Shown here piece after piece: positions 26,428 through 35,398 of a stretch of DNA of 64,000 nucleotides. The number at the start of each line of letters is the position of its first letter. Positions within the stretch are counted from its first letter, which is position 1. This DNA comes from Lacisediminihabitans changchengi (lineage in GTDB: Bacteria; Actinomycetota; Actinomycetes; Actinomycetales; Microbacteriaceae), in the NCBI RefSeq assembly GCF_016634425.1, contig NZ_JAEPES010000003.1, positions 310,001-374,000 of the forward strand, given 5' to 3'. Below the pieces are notes generated by a model. That model saw only the letters and a program-made list of their open reading frames with translations. It did not search any database and had not been told where the DNA came from. A program made the translations under genes and the position numbers.

Positions 26428-26463
26428 TTATCCACAGCTTTCGCGCGCGGCCGTTGTCCACAG
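26427..26463 (+). promoter_or_regulatory. Two DnaA-box-like sites
   Basis: TTATCCACA (26427-26435) is a perfect DnaA box and TTGTCCACA (26454-26462) is the common actinobacterial variant, 27 bp apart and in the same orientation. They lie upstream of the secreted protein gene at 26558. Regulatory or DnaA-titration roles are conceivable. Confidence 0.4.
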
Positions 26464-26557
26464 ATTGCCGTGACCACGCCGTGGGCTCGTCGACTTTTCC
26501 TAGTGTCGGAAATCGGCGCCGGGCATCCGGAGCCGTCCGCCGAGGGGAGCCGCTCCG

Positions 26558-27616
26558 ATGTCCGCGCACAGTATTCGTCCTCAACCCGTGTTTCGCTTGC
26601 GACCGCCGCGTCGTTCGCAACCGGTGCATACCGCGCCACGACGCCGCCTCCGGGCGTCACGTCTCGCCCTCTGGATCGCCACGGTGGCGCTGGTCGGAGG
26701 CGCCATACTCTCCGGGGTGACGGCACTGCCGGTGACCGCCCATGCCGCGACTCTCGGCCCGGGGTACGAACGGGACGGCCTGCCGGCCTGGCACCTCGGC
26801 GGCTACCTCAACCCCGACGGCTCGGTCAGCTATTGCATCGAGCCGGGCAGACCGAGCCCACTCGACAAGCCGACCACCGACGCTGGCATGGTCGGCCAAG
26901 TGAACGGCCTCAGCGAGACGGCGATGATCCAATTGAATTCGCTGCTCGCTCGTCACGGCAATACCGCAGACGACACCACCTCTGCCGCGGTGGCCATGGC
27001 CGTGTGGAGCATTGCGAGCAACGCCAGCTACCAGGCCGAGGGCGGGGATGCGTACGTGCTCGGTCGCGCGCCGGCAGAGTTGCGTCCGAGCATCCAAGCT
27101 TTGGCCGACCAGTATCGCGCCGAGGCCGCGGCCTACGTTCCGCCGGTGGGTTCGGCGACGCTCAGCCTCTCGATCGACGCCACCAGCGACTTCACGGGTT
27201 ACCTCGATGTCGCTACCACCCCGGCCGAAGCTACCGGGACCGTCACTCTCACCAACGGAGTCTTCGCCGACACCGGTAGCCCCACGCGGCAGGCGGTGCC
27301 GAACGGAGCGCACCTCGCCGTAACAGCAGTTCCTCCGGCCGACGGCGCTCCGTATCGCGTCACGGCGAAGAGCGACGACTTCACGGCGCCCGGCGGGCCG
27401 GCCGCGACGGTCCACCTGTATTCGACGCCGGGCGCTCAGACGCTGACCGCATCCGGCGCCATGCGCTCGCTCGTCTTCTCGGCAACGGCGACGGATGTCC
27501 GCGACCGCGTCATTCCTCCCCCGCCCGTGCCCCCGGCTCCCGCGCCGACCTCGCCGCCGCCTGCGCCCACGGCGCCGCCGGCGGCCGTTCACCGGCTCCC
27601 CATCGTGAGCGGGTGA
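26558..27616 (+). CDS. Secreted thioester-domain-like protein with proline-rich tail
   Basis: 352 residues. An Arg-rich start precedes a hydrophobic signal segment (LALWIATVALVGGAILSGV) and a likely cleavage after AHA near residue 66. The first folded region has VSYCIEPGRPSP and, about 65 residues on, AAVAMAVWSIAS. This matches the Cys and the A-[IV]-W neighbourhood of thioester adhesion domains. The Gln needed for the thioester is not present in the usual place (Ala there). A beta-rich domain follows (residues about 200-310), then a PPPPVPPAPAP tail. There is no LPXTG or final membrane helix. The L,D-transpeptidase gene starts 4 bp later. Confidence 0.65.
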   Translation: MSAHSIRPQPVFRLRPPRRSQPVHTAPRRRLRASRLALWIATVALVGGAILSGVTALPVTAHAATLGPGYERDGLPAWHLGGYLNPDGSVSYCIEPGRPSPLDKPTTDAGMVGQVNGLSETAMIQLNSLLARHGNTADDTTSAAVAMAVWSIASNASYQAEGGDAYVLGRAPAELRPSIQALADQYRAEAAAYVPPVGSATLSLSIDATSDFTGYLDVATTPAEATGTVTLTNGVFADTGSPTRQAVPNGAHLAVTAVPPADGAPYRVTAKSDDFTAPGGPAATVHLYSTPGAQTLTASGAMRSLVFSATATDVRDRVIPPPPVPPAPAPTSPPPAPTAPPAAVHRLPIVSG

Positions 27617-27620
27617 GCAC

Positions 27621-28565
27621 GTGGGAGCCTCGCGCACGGCGATCGTGATGGTGCTGGTCGCCGCCGCATCCAGCGTCGCCCTTCCGGGCGCCGCGGTCGC
27701 TCTCGCCCACCGCGCACCGATGCCCACCGGTCCGTCTGCGGTGGCGCCTGTGATCGCGGGGGACGCATCACAGTCGCCGAATGGAAAGCTGCCAGCGGGC
27801 ACCCCGTCGCCCAGCTCGCCCGCGCCAACGGCGACGGCTCCGGCCGAGCCCCCTCCCGTCGATCCGGCGTCACTCCCCGAGGCACGATACGACGCCGTCA
27901 TCCCCGGCCTGCCGGAGTACGCGTCACCGCAGGTCACCGAACTCGCGCGGGTGGCGTACTCCCTCCGCGCGGATGCTCTGCTCTCGGCGGAGCCTGGCGG
28001 GCCGCCGATCGCCCGGTTCGCGGCCACCAACTTCCTCGGTGAGCCGACCGTGGTCGTGCGAGTGGCTTTGCAGAAGCGCTGGGCGCTGGTGCTTACCCCA
28101 GCCCGGTCCGTTCTTCCGTCACAAAATGGCGGATCGGCACCAGCCCAGACGGCAGGGTGGATGCCGGTCGCGCTGCTCACCCAGCCCAGAGCGCTCACGA
28201 GCAGCATCGTGATAGCCGTCTCGCACCAGACCCTGTCGATCGTGACGGAGGGCGCGCCGGCGAAGAGTTTCGCCGTCGGGGTCGGCACTGCGGCCACCCC
28301 GACTCCGCAGGGCGTGACCGGCTACCTGCAGGCACGCTACCTCGACGCGAATCAGCATCAGACGCGTTTTCGGGTGCAGCTCAGTTCGCTGCACTCCGCC
28401 GCGGCCGACGAACCTTTCGGCGGATCCGACGGCGGTCTGATCGGAATCCACTACGAGCGCACGGCGACCGGCGCGGTCTCCCACGGCTGCGTGCGGCTGG
28501 GCGAGGACGCCGTGCGGGCTGTCGACGCCCTTCCGCTCGGCACTCCCCTCTCAATCGTCGGATGA
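27621..28565 (+). CDS. L,D-transpeptidase (YkuD domain), secreted
   Basis: 314 residues from GTG 27621, 4 bp after the preceding stop. A signal segment (IVMVLVAAASSVALPGAAVAL) is followed by a Pro/Ala/Thr-rich linker. The YkuD catalytic domain is at the C-terminus, with IGIHYERTATGAVSHGCVRL carrying the catalytic His and Cys. By family it makes 3-3 peptidoglycan cross-links or attaches proteins to the wall. Pairing with a secreted adhesin-like protein lacking an anchor raises the idea that it attaches that protein, but this is speculative. Confidence 0.88.
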   Translation: MGASRTAIVMVLVAAASSVALPGAAVALAHRAPMPTGPSAVAPVIAGDASQSPNGKLPAGTPSPSSPAPTATAPAEPPPVDPASLPEARYDAVIPGLPEYASPQVTELARVAYSLRADALLSAEPGGPPIARFAATNFLGEPTVVVRVALQKRWALVLTPARSVLPSQNGGSAPAQTAGWMPVALLTQPRALTSSIVIAVSHQTLSIVTEGAPAKSFAVGVGTAATPTPQGVTGYLQARYLDANQHQTRFRVQLSSLHSAAADEPFGGSDGGLIGIHYERTATGAVSHGCVRLGEDAVRAVDALPLGTPLSIVG

Positions 28566-28621
28566 CCCGCCGATGGAGCCGTCGTTCAGCCTCGCTGCGT
28601 GCCCCGTCGTAGGCTTGACGA

Positions 28622-28957
28622 ATGCCTCAAACTCACCAGCCCCGCGGCCGGGCGAGCCTCGAGGTGCTGCGTGCAGAGGCCCATGAAGAGCTCGACACCG
28701 TGGTACATGAGCGGCTGCTGGCTGGCGAAGACCCCTGGGCGTTCATGGAAGAGCTGCCGACCGTCGACGAGATGGTGGTCTATCTGCTTCGGGCGGATGC
28801 CATCAACGCGAACGATGGCCTGCGCCCGTCCCCCGCGCGCGATTACCGGGTGCTCCGCCAGATCGCGCTGGAGTACCCGGCTCTCACCTCGACCGTGTGG
28901 CGGTTGATCGGCGAGCATGGGGTGAGCGCCCCACATCCGCTTCGCGCAGCACAGTAG
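28622..28957 (+). CDS. Conserved-looking small cytoplasmic protein, unknown
   Basis: 111 residues, charged and helical, with AHEELDTVVHERLLAGEDPW and VDEMVVYLLRADAINANDG. No family is recognised. TAGGCT at 28610-28615 lies 6 nt before the ATG, so the gene is probably expressed from a leaderless transcript. The next gene, an SNF2 helicase, starts 81 bp downstream on the same strand. Confidence 0.6.
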   Translation: MPQTHQPRGRASLEVLRAEAHEELDTVVHERLLAGEDPWAFMEELPTVDEMVVYLLRADAINANDGLRPSPARDYRVLRQIALEYPALTSTVWRLIGEHGVSAPHPLRAAQ

Positions 28958-29038
28958 ACGGCAGGCCGGTAGCGAGCAGCACCGCAGCTTCTCGCACCGT
29001 ATACCGGGCCGGTCGGATGTGCATGGGACGATAGACGG

Positions 29039-32000
29039 ATGTCGCCCGAGGTCGCTCCGCTGGTGGACGTCGTCGACATCTCCCGTCTCGTCGGCCGCAC
29101 CTCGTTTCAGCGCGGGCAGAGCTATTCGCGCGGTGGCGCAGTGGACGAGATCGAGTGGGACGCCGAGAGCAGGCGCCTTTCGGGCAGAGTCCAGGGCGGC
29201 TCGGCGTTGCCATACCGCACTCGTGTCACGCTGTCTGAGCCCAGCGGAGAATTCGCCTCCCCGCGCAGCAGTGCATGCAGCTGCCCCATGGCCTTCGACT
29301 GCAAACACGTCGCCGCGCTGATCCTGGCCAACAACGCCGCCATCCTGCGCGAACGCGGCGGGGTCGGCGACCTGGGGGGCGGCGGACTGAAGGAACGCAG
29401 CGGGCTCGAAAGTGGGCCGTCCGGCGCCAAACCGCCCGGCGCTAACCCACTCGGCGCTGACCCACTCGGCACCGACTGGCCAGACTCTGATCTGACCGAC
29501 GCCGCCCGACCCGGCACTCAGGCACTCGTCGCCGACCCCGGCTGGAAGTCCGCGATTACCGCGCTGGCCGGCAGCAGCACCCCCGGCAGAACTACCAGCG
29601 GCCGTACCGCCACCGGCGACACCCGAACCGCGCGGCTTGGTCTGCTCTTCGAATTGCGCGAGCTGATCCCGCGCTCCCGCAATCGCTGGAACGGTCCGGT
29701 GGCCCGCACGGCGACCGGTGCCGAGGGCGGCGCCATACCCGGGCCATTCCGGTTGGCCGTGCGCCCGGTCATCCGCAGTGCCACCGGCAACTGGGTGCGC
29801 GCGGGCGTGACCTGGAGCACGCTGGCCTATCAGGTCAATCGCCTGCAACTCGACGCCACCGTTCTGCGCTGGTTCGCCCAGTTCGCGGCGCTGCACCGGT
29901 CGGTCAGAGACGCCTATGGCATCCAAGAACCCGACTGGCTGTACCTCGACGACTTCCAGAGCCCGCTGCTCTGGCGCCTGTTGGGCGATGCGACTGCGCT
30001 CGAGATCCCGCTGCTGACCGGGAAAAAGGACACCGCGGTCAGCCTGGGTGCCGAGGTGAGCCTCGGAATGGACGCTCGAACGGATGTCGACGGAGACCTC
30101 CGCCTCGCTCCGGTCGTGATGATCGACGGCCGCGAACATCCGGTCTCCATGGTCGGCGCGATCGGCGATCACGGGGTCTATTCCTGGCAACATGAGCCGC
30201 GCATGGCGTTCACCCTCGCGCCAACTGCGGAGCCGCTCACCGAGCGCCAGCGCGGACTGCTCGAGCGTGTGGACGACCTCGTGGTGCCCGCCGCCGACGT
30301 GCCCGAGTTCGTGCGTGACTATTACCCGGCGCTGACGCGAAGCATCGCGGTGAGCAGTTCGGACGGCTCTGTCTCCCTGCCCGACGTGCCTCCCCCGTCG
30401 CTCGTGCTCACCGTGACGTTCGGAACCGGCACTGTCAGTACTGGCACAGTCGGAACGGGCACAGATGGCACCGAGAAGAAAGCCAAGACGAAGGCCGGGA
30501 GCAAGGCCGGCGCGAAGGGCGCGACGACCACGGCCGACCACGAGCCGCAGCAGGTTCTGAGCATCGACTGGTCGTGGCGCTACGGCGAGGTGGAGCTTCC
30601 CTTCGCATCGACCGATTCCGCGCGCGACCTCGATCTGCGGGACGCCGCCGAGGAGGCCGCCATTCTCGATCGGGCCCAGCGCCTATTCCCGGTACGACCG
30701 GCGACCCTCGCGGGACTCGATGCGGCGGAGTTCGCTGACCGGCTGCTTCCCCAGCTCGAGGCACTCGACGGCCTGATCGTCGAGACGGTCGGCGAGCGTC
30801 CCGATTACCGGGAACTCACCGAGACGCCGAAGTTGGTTGTGAAGACCGTCGAGACCGAGCATCGTGACTGGTTCGATCTGGGTGTCTACGTGACCGTGCA
30901 GGGCAGGGACGTGCCGTTCACCCCGCTGTTCACCGCTCTGGTTGCGGGAAAGAAGAAGCTGCTCCTCGTCGATAATTCTTATCTTTCGCTCGACCAGCCC
31001 GTGTTCGCCGAACTGCGCCGACTGATCGAGGAGGCGGGCGAGCTCGACGAGTGGGAGACCGCGCCGCGGATCAGCCGCTACCACGCGAGCCTCTGGGCCG
31101 ACTTCGAGGATCTCGCCGACGAGACCGAGCAGGCGGTCGACTGGCGGGACAGTGCGAGAGGGCTCCTCGATGTGCAGTCGGTGCCGAGCACAGCCCTTCC
31201 CGCTGGAGTCGATGCAACACTGCGGCCGTACCAGCAGGAGGGATTCGACTGGCTGGCGTTTCTGTGGCGTCAGCGGTTGGGCGGCATCCTCGCCGACGAT
31301 ATGGGGCTCGGCAAGACCCTGCAGACGCTGTCATTGCTCGCCTACGCCCGAGCGGATGCCGCGGCGCCGTTCCTGGTGGTCGCGCCGACCTCGGTGGTCT
31401 CCACCTGGCTCGCCGAGGCTGCCCGGTTCACCCCGCAGCTCGTGGTGCGCGCGGTCACCGAGACGCAGGCCAAGTCGCACACGATGGTGGCCGACCTGGC
31501 GCGCGGCGCGGACATCCTGATCACCTCGTATGCGCTGTTCCGGCTCGACTTTCCGGCGTACAGCGGGCAGGAGTGGGCCGGGCTGATTCTCGACGAGGCG
31601 CAGTTCGTCAAGAACCACGCCTCGAAGGCGCACCAGTGCGCCGTGGACCTCGCGACACCGTTCAAACTGGCGATCACCGGCACCCCGATGGAGAACAGCC
31701 TGCTCGACCTGTGGTCCCTGCTGCAGATCGTGGCACCCGGGCTGTTCGCATCCTCCCGTCGCTTCAGCGAGGAATACGTGCGGCCGATCGCGGCGGGGGC
31801 ACCACCGGAGCTGTTGGCCAAGCTCCGCCGCCGCATCCGTCCGCTGATGATGCGGCGCACCAAAGAGCTGGTCGCGCCCGAGCTGCCGCCGAAGCAGGAG
31901 CAGGTGCTGCAAGTCGAGCTGGCGCCGCGGCACCGGGCGCTCTACGACACGTTCCTGCAGAAGGAACGGCAGAAACTGCTCGGTCTCATCGACGATCTCG

Positions 32001-32599
32001 ACCGCAATCGCTTTATCGTCTTCCGGTCGCTGACGCTGCTGCGCATGCTCAGCCTCGACGCCTCTCTGGTCGACGAGAAGTATTCGAGCATCCCGTCGTC
32101 GAAGCTCGACGTGCTGTTCGATCAGCTGGAAGATGTGATCGCCGAGGGGCACCGCGCCCTGGTCTTCAGCCAGTTCACGAGCTTTCTCGGTAAAGCGGCC
32201 GATCGCATGACGGCCGCCGGTATCGAGTATCAGTACCTCGACGGGTCGACCCGCAAGCGGTCGGATGTCATCCAGGCATTCCGAGACGGCGACGCCCCGG
32301 TCTTCCTCATCAGCCTCAAAGCCGGGGGCTTCGGTCTCACCCTCACCGAGGCCGACTACGTCTTCCTGCTCGACCCGTGGTGGAATCCCGCGACCGAGAG
32401 CCAGGCGATCGACCGCACGCATCGCATCGGGCAGAGCCGCTCCGTGAACGTCTACCGGTTGGTGGCGAGTGACACCATCGAGGAGAAGGTGATGGCGCTC
32501 AAAGCAAAGAAGGCGAAACTCTTCGACGCCGTGCTGGACGACGAGGCGTTGTTCGGATCTGCCCTCACCGCTGACGACATCCGCGGGCTCCTGGACTAG
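29039..32599 (+). CDS. SWIM zinc-finger SNF2-family helicase
   Basis: 1186 residues. A SWIM finger lies at residues 80-90 (C-S-C, five residues, C-K-H). A long variable middle region carries two short repeat tracts on 15-bp periods (PLGAD-type near residue 145 and GTGTV-type near residue 465). The SNF2 ATPase has Walker A DDMGLGKT (about 752), LDEAQFVKN (about 850) and TGTPMENSL. The second RecA lobe ends with HRIGQSRSVNVYRL (about 1125). SNF2 proteins translocate on DNA and remodel protein-DNA complexes. SWIM fingers bind DNA or protein. RapA-like or repair functions are both possible. Confidence 0.94.
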   Translation: MSPEVAPLVDVVDISRLVGRTSFQRGQSYSRGGAVDEIEWDAESRRLSGRVQGGSALPYRTRVTLSEPSGEFASPRSSACSCPMAFDCKHVAALILANNAAILRERGGVGDLGGGGLKERSGLESGPSGAKPPGANPLGADPLGTDWPDSDLTDAARPGTQALVADPGWKSAITALAGSSTPGRTTSGRTATGDTRTARLGLLFELRELIPRSRNRWNGPVARTATGAEGGAIPGPFRLAVRPVIRSATGNWVRAGVTWSTLAYQVNRLQLDATVLRWFAQFAALHRSVRDAYGIQEPDWLYLDDFQSPLLWRLLGDATALEIPLLTGKKDTAVSLGAEVSLGMDARTDVDGDLRLAPVVMIDGREHPVSMVGAIGDHGVYSWQHEPRMAFTLAPTAEPLTERQRGLLERVDDLVVPAADVPEFVRDYYPALTRSIAVSSSDGSVSLPDVPPPSLVLTVTFGTGTVSTGTVGTGTDGTEKKAKTKAGSKAGAKGATTTADHEPQQVLSIDWSWRYGEVELPFASTDSARDLDLRDAAEEAAILDRAQRLFPVRPATLAGLDAAEFADRLLPQLEALDGLIVETVGERPDYRELTETPKLVVKTVETEHRDWFDLGVYVTVQGRDVPFTPLFTALVAGKKKLLLVDNSYLSLDQPVFAELRRLIEEAGELDEWETAPRISRYHASLWADFEDLADETEQAVDWRDSARGLLDVQSVPSTALPAGVDATLRPYQQEGFDWLAFLWRQRLGGILADDMGLGKTLQTLSLLAYARADAAAPFLVVAPTSVVSTWLAEAARFTPQLVVRAVTETQAKSHTMVADLARGADILITSYALFRLDFPAYSGQEWAGLILDEAQFVKNHASKAHQCAVDLATPFKLAITGTPMENSLLDLWSLLQIVAPGLFASSRRFSEEYVRPIAAGAPPELLAKLRRRIRPLMMRRTKELVAPELPPKQEQVLQVELAPRHRALYDTFLQKERQKLLGLIDDLDRNRFIVFRSLTLLRMLSLDASLVDEKYSSIPSSKLDVLFDQLEDVIAEGHRALVFSQFTSFLGKAADRMTAAGIEYQYLDGSTRKRSDVIQAFRDGDAPVFLISLKAGGFGLTLTEADYVFLLDPWWNPATESQAIDRTHRIGQSRSVNVYRLVASDTIEEKVMALKAKKAKLFDAVLDDEALFGSALTADDIRGLLD

Positions 32600-32617
32600 C
32601 GCACCGCGCCGCGCGCA

Positions 32618-32643
32618 AACGGCGGCTCCGAAAGGCCGCCGTT
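32618..32643. terminator. Bidirectional hairpin between convergent genes
   Basis: AACGGCGGC and GCCGCCGTT form a perfect 9-bp stem around an 8-nt loop, 19 bp after the SNF2 stop and 48 bp before the aminopeptidase stop. The stem is strong in both directions, with only short A/T flanks. Confidence 0.65.
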
Positions 32644-32690
32644 CGAGTCGAGAGGTGGGAGTCGGCTACGCGCCGACGATTCCTCAGTCG

Positions 32691-33986
32691 TCAGTCCCCG
32701 CTCGGGGAAAAGAAGGCAGCGAGCGCTCGGCTGAGTGCGTGCGGGTCGCCCACCCCGCACATCTCGCGCGCCGAGTGCATGCTCAGCAGCGGGATGCCGA
32801 TGTCGACGGTGCGGATCCCCAGACGGGTCGCGGTGATCGGCCCGATTGTCGAGCCGCACGGCACCGCATTGTTCGAAACGAACTCCTGATAGGCGACGCC
32901 GGCCCGCGCGCAGGCGGCCGCCCACTCGGCCGCGCCGCCGGCATCCGTCGCGTAGCGCTGGTTGGCGTTGATCTTGAGCAACGGTCCCCCGTTGACCAGC
33001 GGCCGGTTCACGGGGTCATGTCGGTCTGGATAGTTCGGATGGATGGCATGCCCGGCATCGGCCGAGAAGCACCAGCTGCCGGCGATGGCCCGGGCTCGCA
33101 GCACCGGATCGGGGCTGAGCCGGGTGAGGACATCGGAGAGGAATGGGCCGGCTGCCCCGGAACGGGTCTCGCTGCCGACCTCTTCGTGGTCGAAGGCCGC
33201 GAACACCGAGATCGACTCGACCGGATCTGCCGCGGCGAGAAGCGCGGTGAGTCCGGCATGCACCGAGGAGAGATTATCGAGCCGCCCACTCGCGAAGAGT
33301 TCGCGATCGGCTCCGAATACGCGACCGGGATTGGTGTCGGCGACCACCACGTCGTAGCCGGCGACCTCCTCTCCAGCACGTCCGGCCAGGGCCGCGAGAG
33401 CGCCGACGATGTCGGAGCTGCCGGGCCCCCCGACACCGATGACGGGGTTCAGGTGCTGCTGCGGATTGAGCTTCAGGCCCTCGACGTTGACGCTGCGGTC
33501 GAGGTGCACGGCGAGCTGAGGAATGCGCAGGAACGGCCCGGTGCGCACCAACGCCGTGCTGCCATCGGCGAAAACCAGGCGGCCGGCGAACTCCAGCTCG
33601 CGGTCGAGCCAGGAGTTGTACAGGGGCCCGCCGTAGATCTCGACGCCGGCCTGCTGCCAGCCGAACGCAGACGTGCTCGGCTTCGGCTTGAGTTTGAATC
33701 CGGGTGAGTCGGTGTGGGTACCCACGATACGGAAGGGCGTGGGGGCGACAGCGGATGCCGGGGCAGACCACGCGATTATCGCCCCGTCGCGCAGAACGTA
33801 GTGCTTGCCCGTGCCCGAGCCCCAGTCATCCGTCTCGGCCATTTCGGTGAAGCCCGCGGCATCGAGCCTGCTGGCGGCTTCGGCCACCGCGTGGAACGAC
33901 GACGGCGACGCGGCGACGAACGCGGCGAGATCGTCGAGGTGGATCAGGGCTGCGGTTCTGTCGAGGGCGCTGCGGTCGGAAGCCAT
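32691..33986 (-). CDS. M18-family aminopeptidase
   Basis: 431 residues. It removes acidic or other N-terminal residues from peptides in the cytoplasm using two zinc ions. Metal-site motifs are GTHTDSPGFKLKPKP, the Asp in ALLAAADP, DHEEVGSETRSGA, and the final SMHSAREMCGVGD. SADAGHAIHPNYPDRHDP is also diagnostic. Length is normal. The gene is divergent from the acetyltransferase gene with a 52-bp gap. Confidence 0.95.
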   Translation of the reverse strand: MASDRSALDRTAALIHLDDLAAFVAASPSSFHAVAEAASRLDAAGFTEMAETDDWGSGTGKHYVLRDGAIIAWSAPASAVAPTPFRIVGTHTDSPGFKLKPKPSTSAFGWQQAGVEIYGGPLYNSWLDRELEFAGRLVFADGSTALVRTGPFLRIPQLAVHLDRSVNVEGLKLNPQQHLNPVIGVGGPGSSDIVGALAALAGRAGEEVAGYDVVVADTNPGRVFGADRELFASGRLDNLSSVHAGLTALLAAADPVESISVFAAFDHEEVGSETRSGAAGPFLSDVLTRLSPDPVLRARAIAGSWCFSADAGHAIHPNYPDRHDPVNRPLVNGGPLLKINANQRYATDAGGAAEWAAACARAGVAYQEFVSNNAVPCGSTIGPITATRLGIRTVDIGIPLLSMHSAREMCGVGDPHALSRALAAFFSPSGD

Positions 33987-34038
33987 GCAGCCATTGAAAC
34001 ATCTTCGCGAGTGTGCCCGTCGCCACTAGCCTCAAGGG

Positions 34039-35370
34039 ATGACCGACGACGCTTACCTCACGCTTCCGATCGACGTGGAATCGGCCACCGGGCTCGCCCG
34101 ACAGGGGCTGCGGATGTCGCTGCTCGACACCGACGACGCCGCGGCGTTCGCCTCATGGCTCGGTGCAGTCGGTCGAGGGTTTCAGGACGGTCGAGCAACC
34201 CCGGAGGTGGTCGAGGCACGTCGGGTCACGGCGGGGCAGCGCCGCAATAGCGGTGTCTGGGACGAGACCCTGCTCGACCCGGCCACTCCCGTCGCCACCG
34301 TGGCCGGATGGCCGAGCCAGCTGAGCGTTCCCGGTCATCTTTCCCTCGGGGCATGGGCTGTCTCTGCCGTCACCGTCTCCCCCACCCATCGCCGACGCGG
34401 GGTCGCCGGGGCGCTCATCGAGGCTGAATTGCGCACCGCGCAGGCGCTGGGGCTGCCGGTGGTCGCGCTGACAGTGTCCGAGGCGACCATCTACTCGCGC
34501 TGGGGATTCGCACCCGCGGCGATGGCGGCCGACTGGACTATCGACACCTCGCGTGTCACGTGGACTGGTCCGATGGTGCCGGGCCGAGTGCAATTCGTCG
34601 AGGCAGACCGACTTGTCACCGAGGGTGCAGAACTGGTCGAGCGGGTGCGCCTGGCGACTCCCGGGCAGATGTCTTTCGACGGAGTGCTCTGGGAGCGTCT
34701 GATCGGCCGCGGGGTGGGGCTGGAGGAACAGGCCAAGTCCCTGCGCTTCATCCGCTACGCCGACGAGCACGGTGTGCCGCAGGGCTTCGCGGTCTACAAG
34801 GTGCTCGAAGAGACCCGCACCACGGTGGCGCGCGCGGTGGTCGAACTGCACTACCTGGTCAGCGCCACCGACGACGCCTATGCCGCGCTCTGGCGATTCC
34901 TCATCGAGCTCGACCTCGTGGGCGAGATCCGCGCTCCGCTCCGCTCGATCGATGAACCCGTCTACTGGCAGGTCGACGACGCACGCGCGGTGGTCAAGCA
35001 TGACGAGCGCGAACACCTCTGGATCCGCATCCTCGACGTCCCCGCCATGCTGACCGGGCGGCGCTATCACACGCCGGGACACTTCGTGCTCGACGTCTCC
35101 GATCCGCTCATGTATGCCGCTGGCCGATTCCTGCTGACGGTACAGGCCGATGGCACCGCGGTCGTCTCAGAACTCGAGGGCGACATTCCGGGTGATACGG
35201 CTGCCGTCGCACTGACCGTGAACGAGCTCGGCTCGATCTACCTGGGCGGAGTGTCGGCCAGCACACTTTTTCGGGCCGGTCGCATCCAAGAACTCACACC
35301 CGGTGCCGCAGCGGTGCTCGACCGCACGTTCCATGCGGCGACGACGCCGTGGCTGAGTATCTGGTTCTAG
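34039..35370 (+). CDS. Eis-like GNAT N-acetyltransferase
   Basis: 443 residues. The N-terminal GNAT domain has AVSAVTVSPTHRRRGVAGAL, the acetyl-CoA loop. A second GNAT-like region and a C-terminal SCP2-like domain follow, ending in Phe, matching the Eis (enhanced intracellular survival) architecture in which the C-terminal carboxylate is catalytic. Eis proteins acetylate lysines and aminoglycosides at several positions. The substrate here is unknown. TAGCCT at 34027-34032, 6 nt before the ATG, indicates a leaderless transcript. Confidence 0.9.
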   Translation: MTDDAYLTLPIDVESATGLARQGLRMSLLDTDDAAAFASWLGAVGRGFQDGRATPEVVEARRVTAGQRRNSGVWDETLLDPATPVATVAGWPSQLSVPGHLSLGAWAVSAVTVSPTHRRRGVAGALIEAELRTAQALGLPVVALTVSEATIYSRWGFAPAAMAADWTIDTSRVTWTGPMVPGRVQFVEADRLVTEGAELVERVRLATPGQMSFDGVLWERLIGRGVGLEEQAKSLRFIRYADEHGVPQGFAVYKVLEETRTTVARAVVELHYLVSATDDAYAALWRFLIELDLVGEIRAPLRSIDEPVYWQVDDARAVVKHDEREHLWIRILDVPAMLTGRRYHTPGHFVLDVSDPLMYAAGRFLLTVQADGTAVVSELEGDIPGDTAAVALTVNELGSIYLGGVSASTLFRAGRIQELTPGAAAVLDRTFHAATTPWLSIWF

Positions 35371-35398
35371 TCGCGGAAGAAGCTTTGCCGAGCGGACG

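Noticed and set aside
24050..26462. Replication origin
   Set aside because: Only three DnaA-box-like sites, widely spaced, with no dnaA, dnaN or AT-rich unwinding region.
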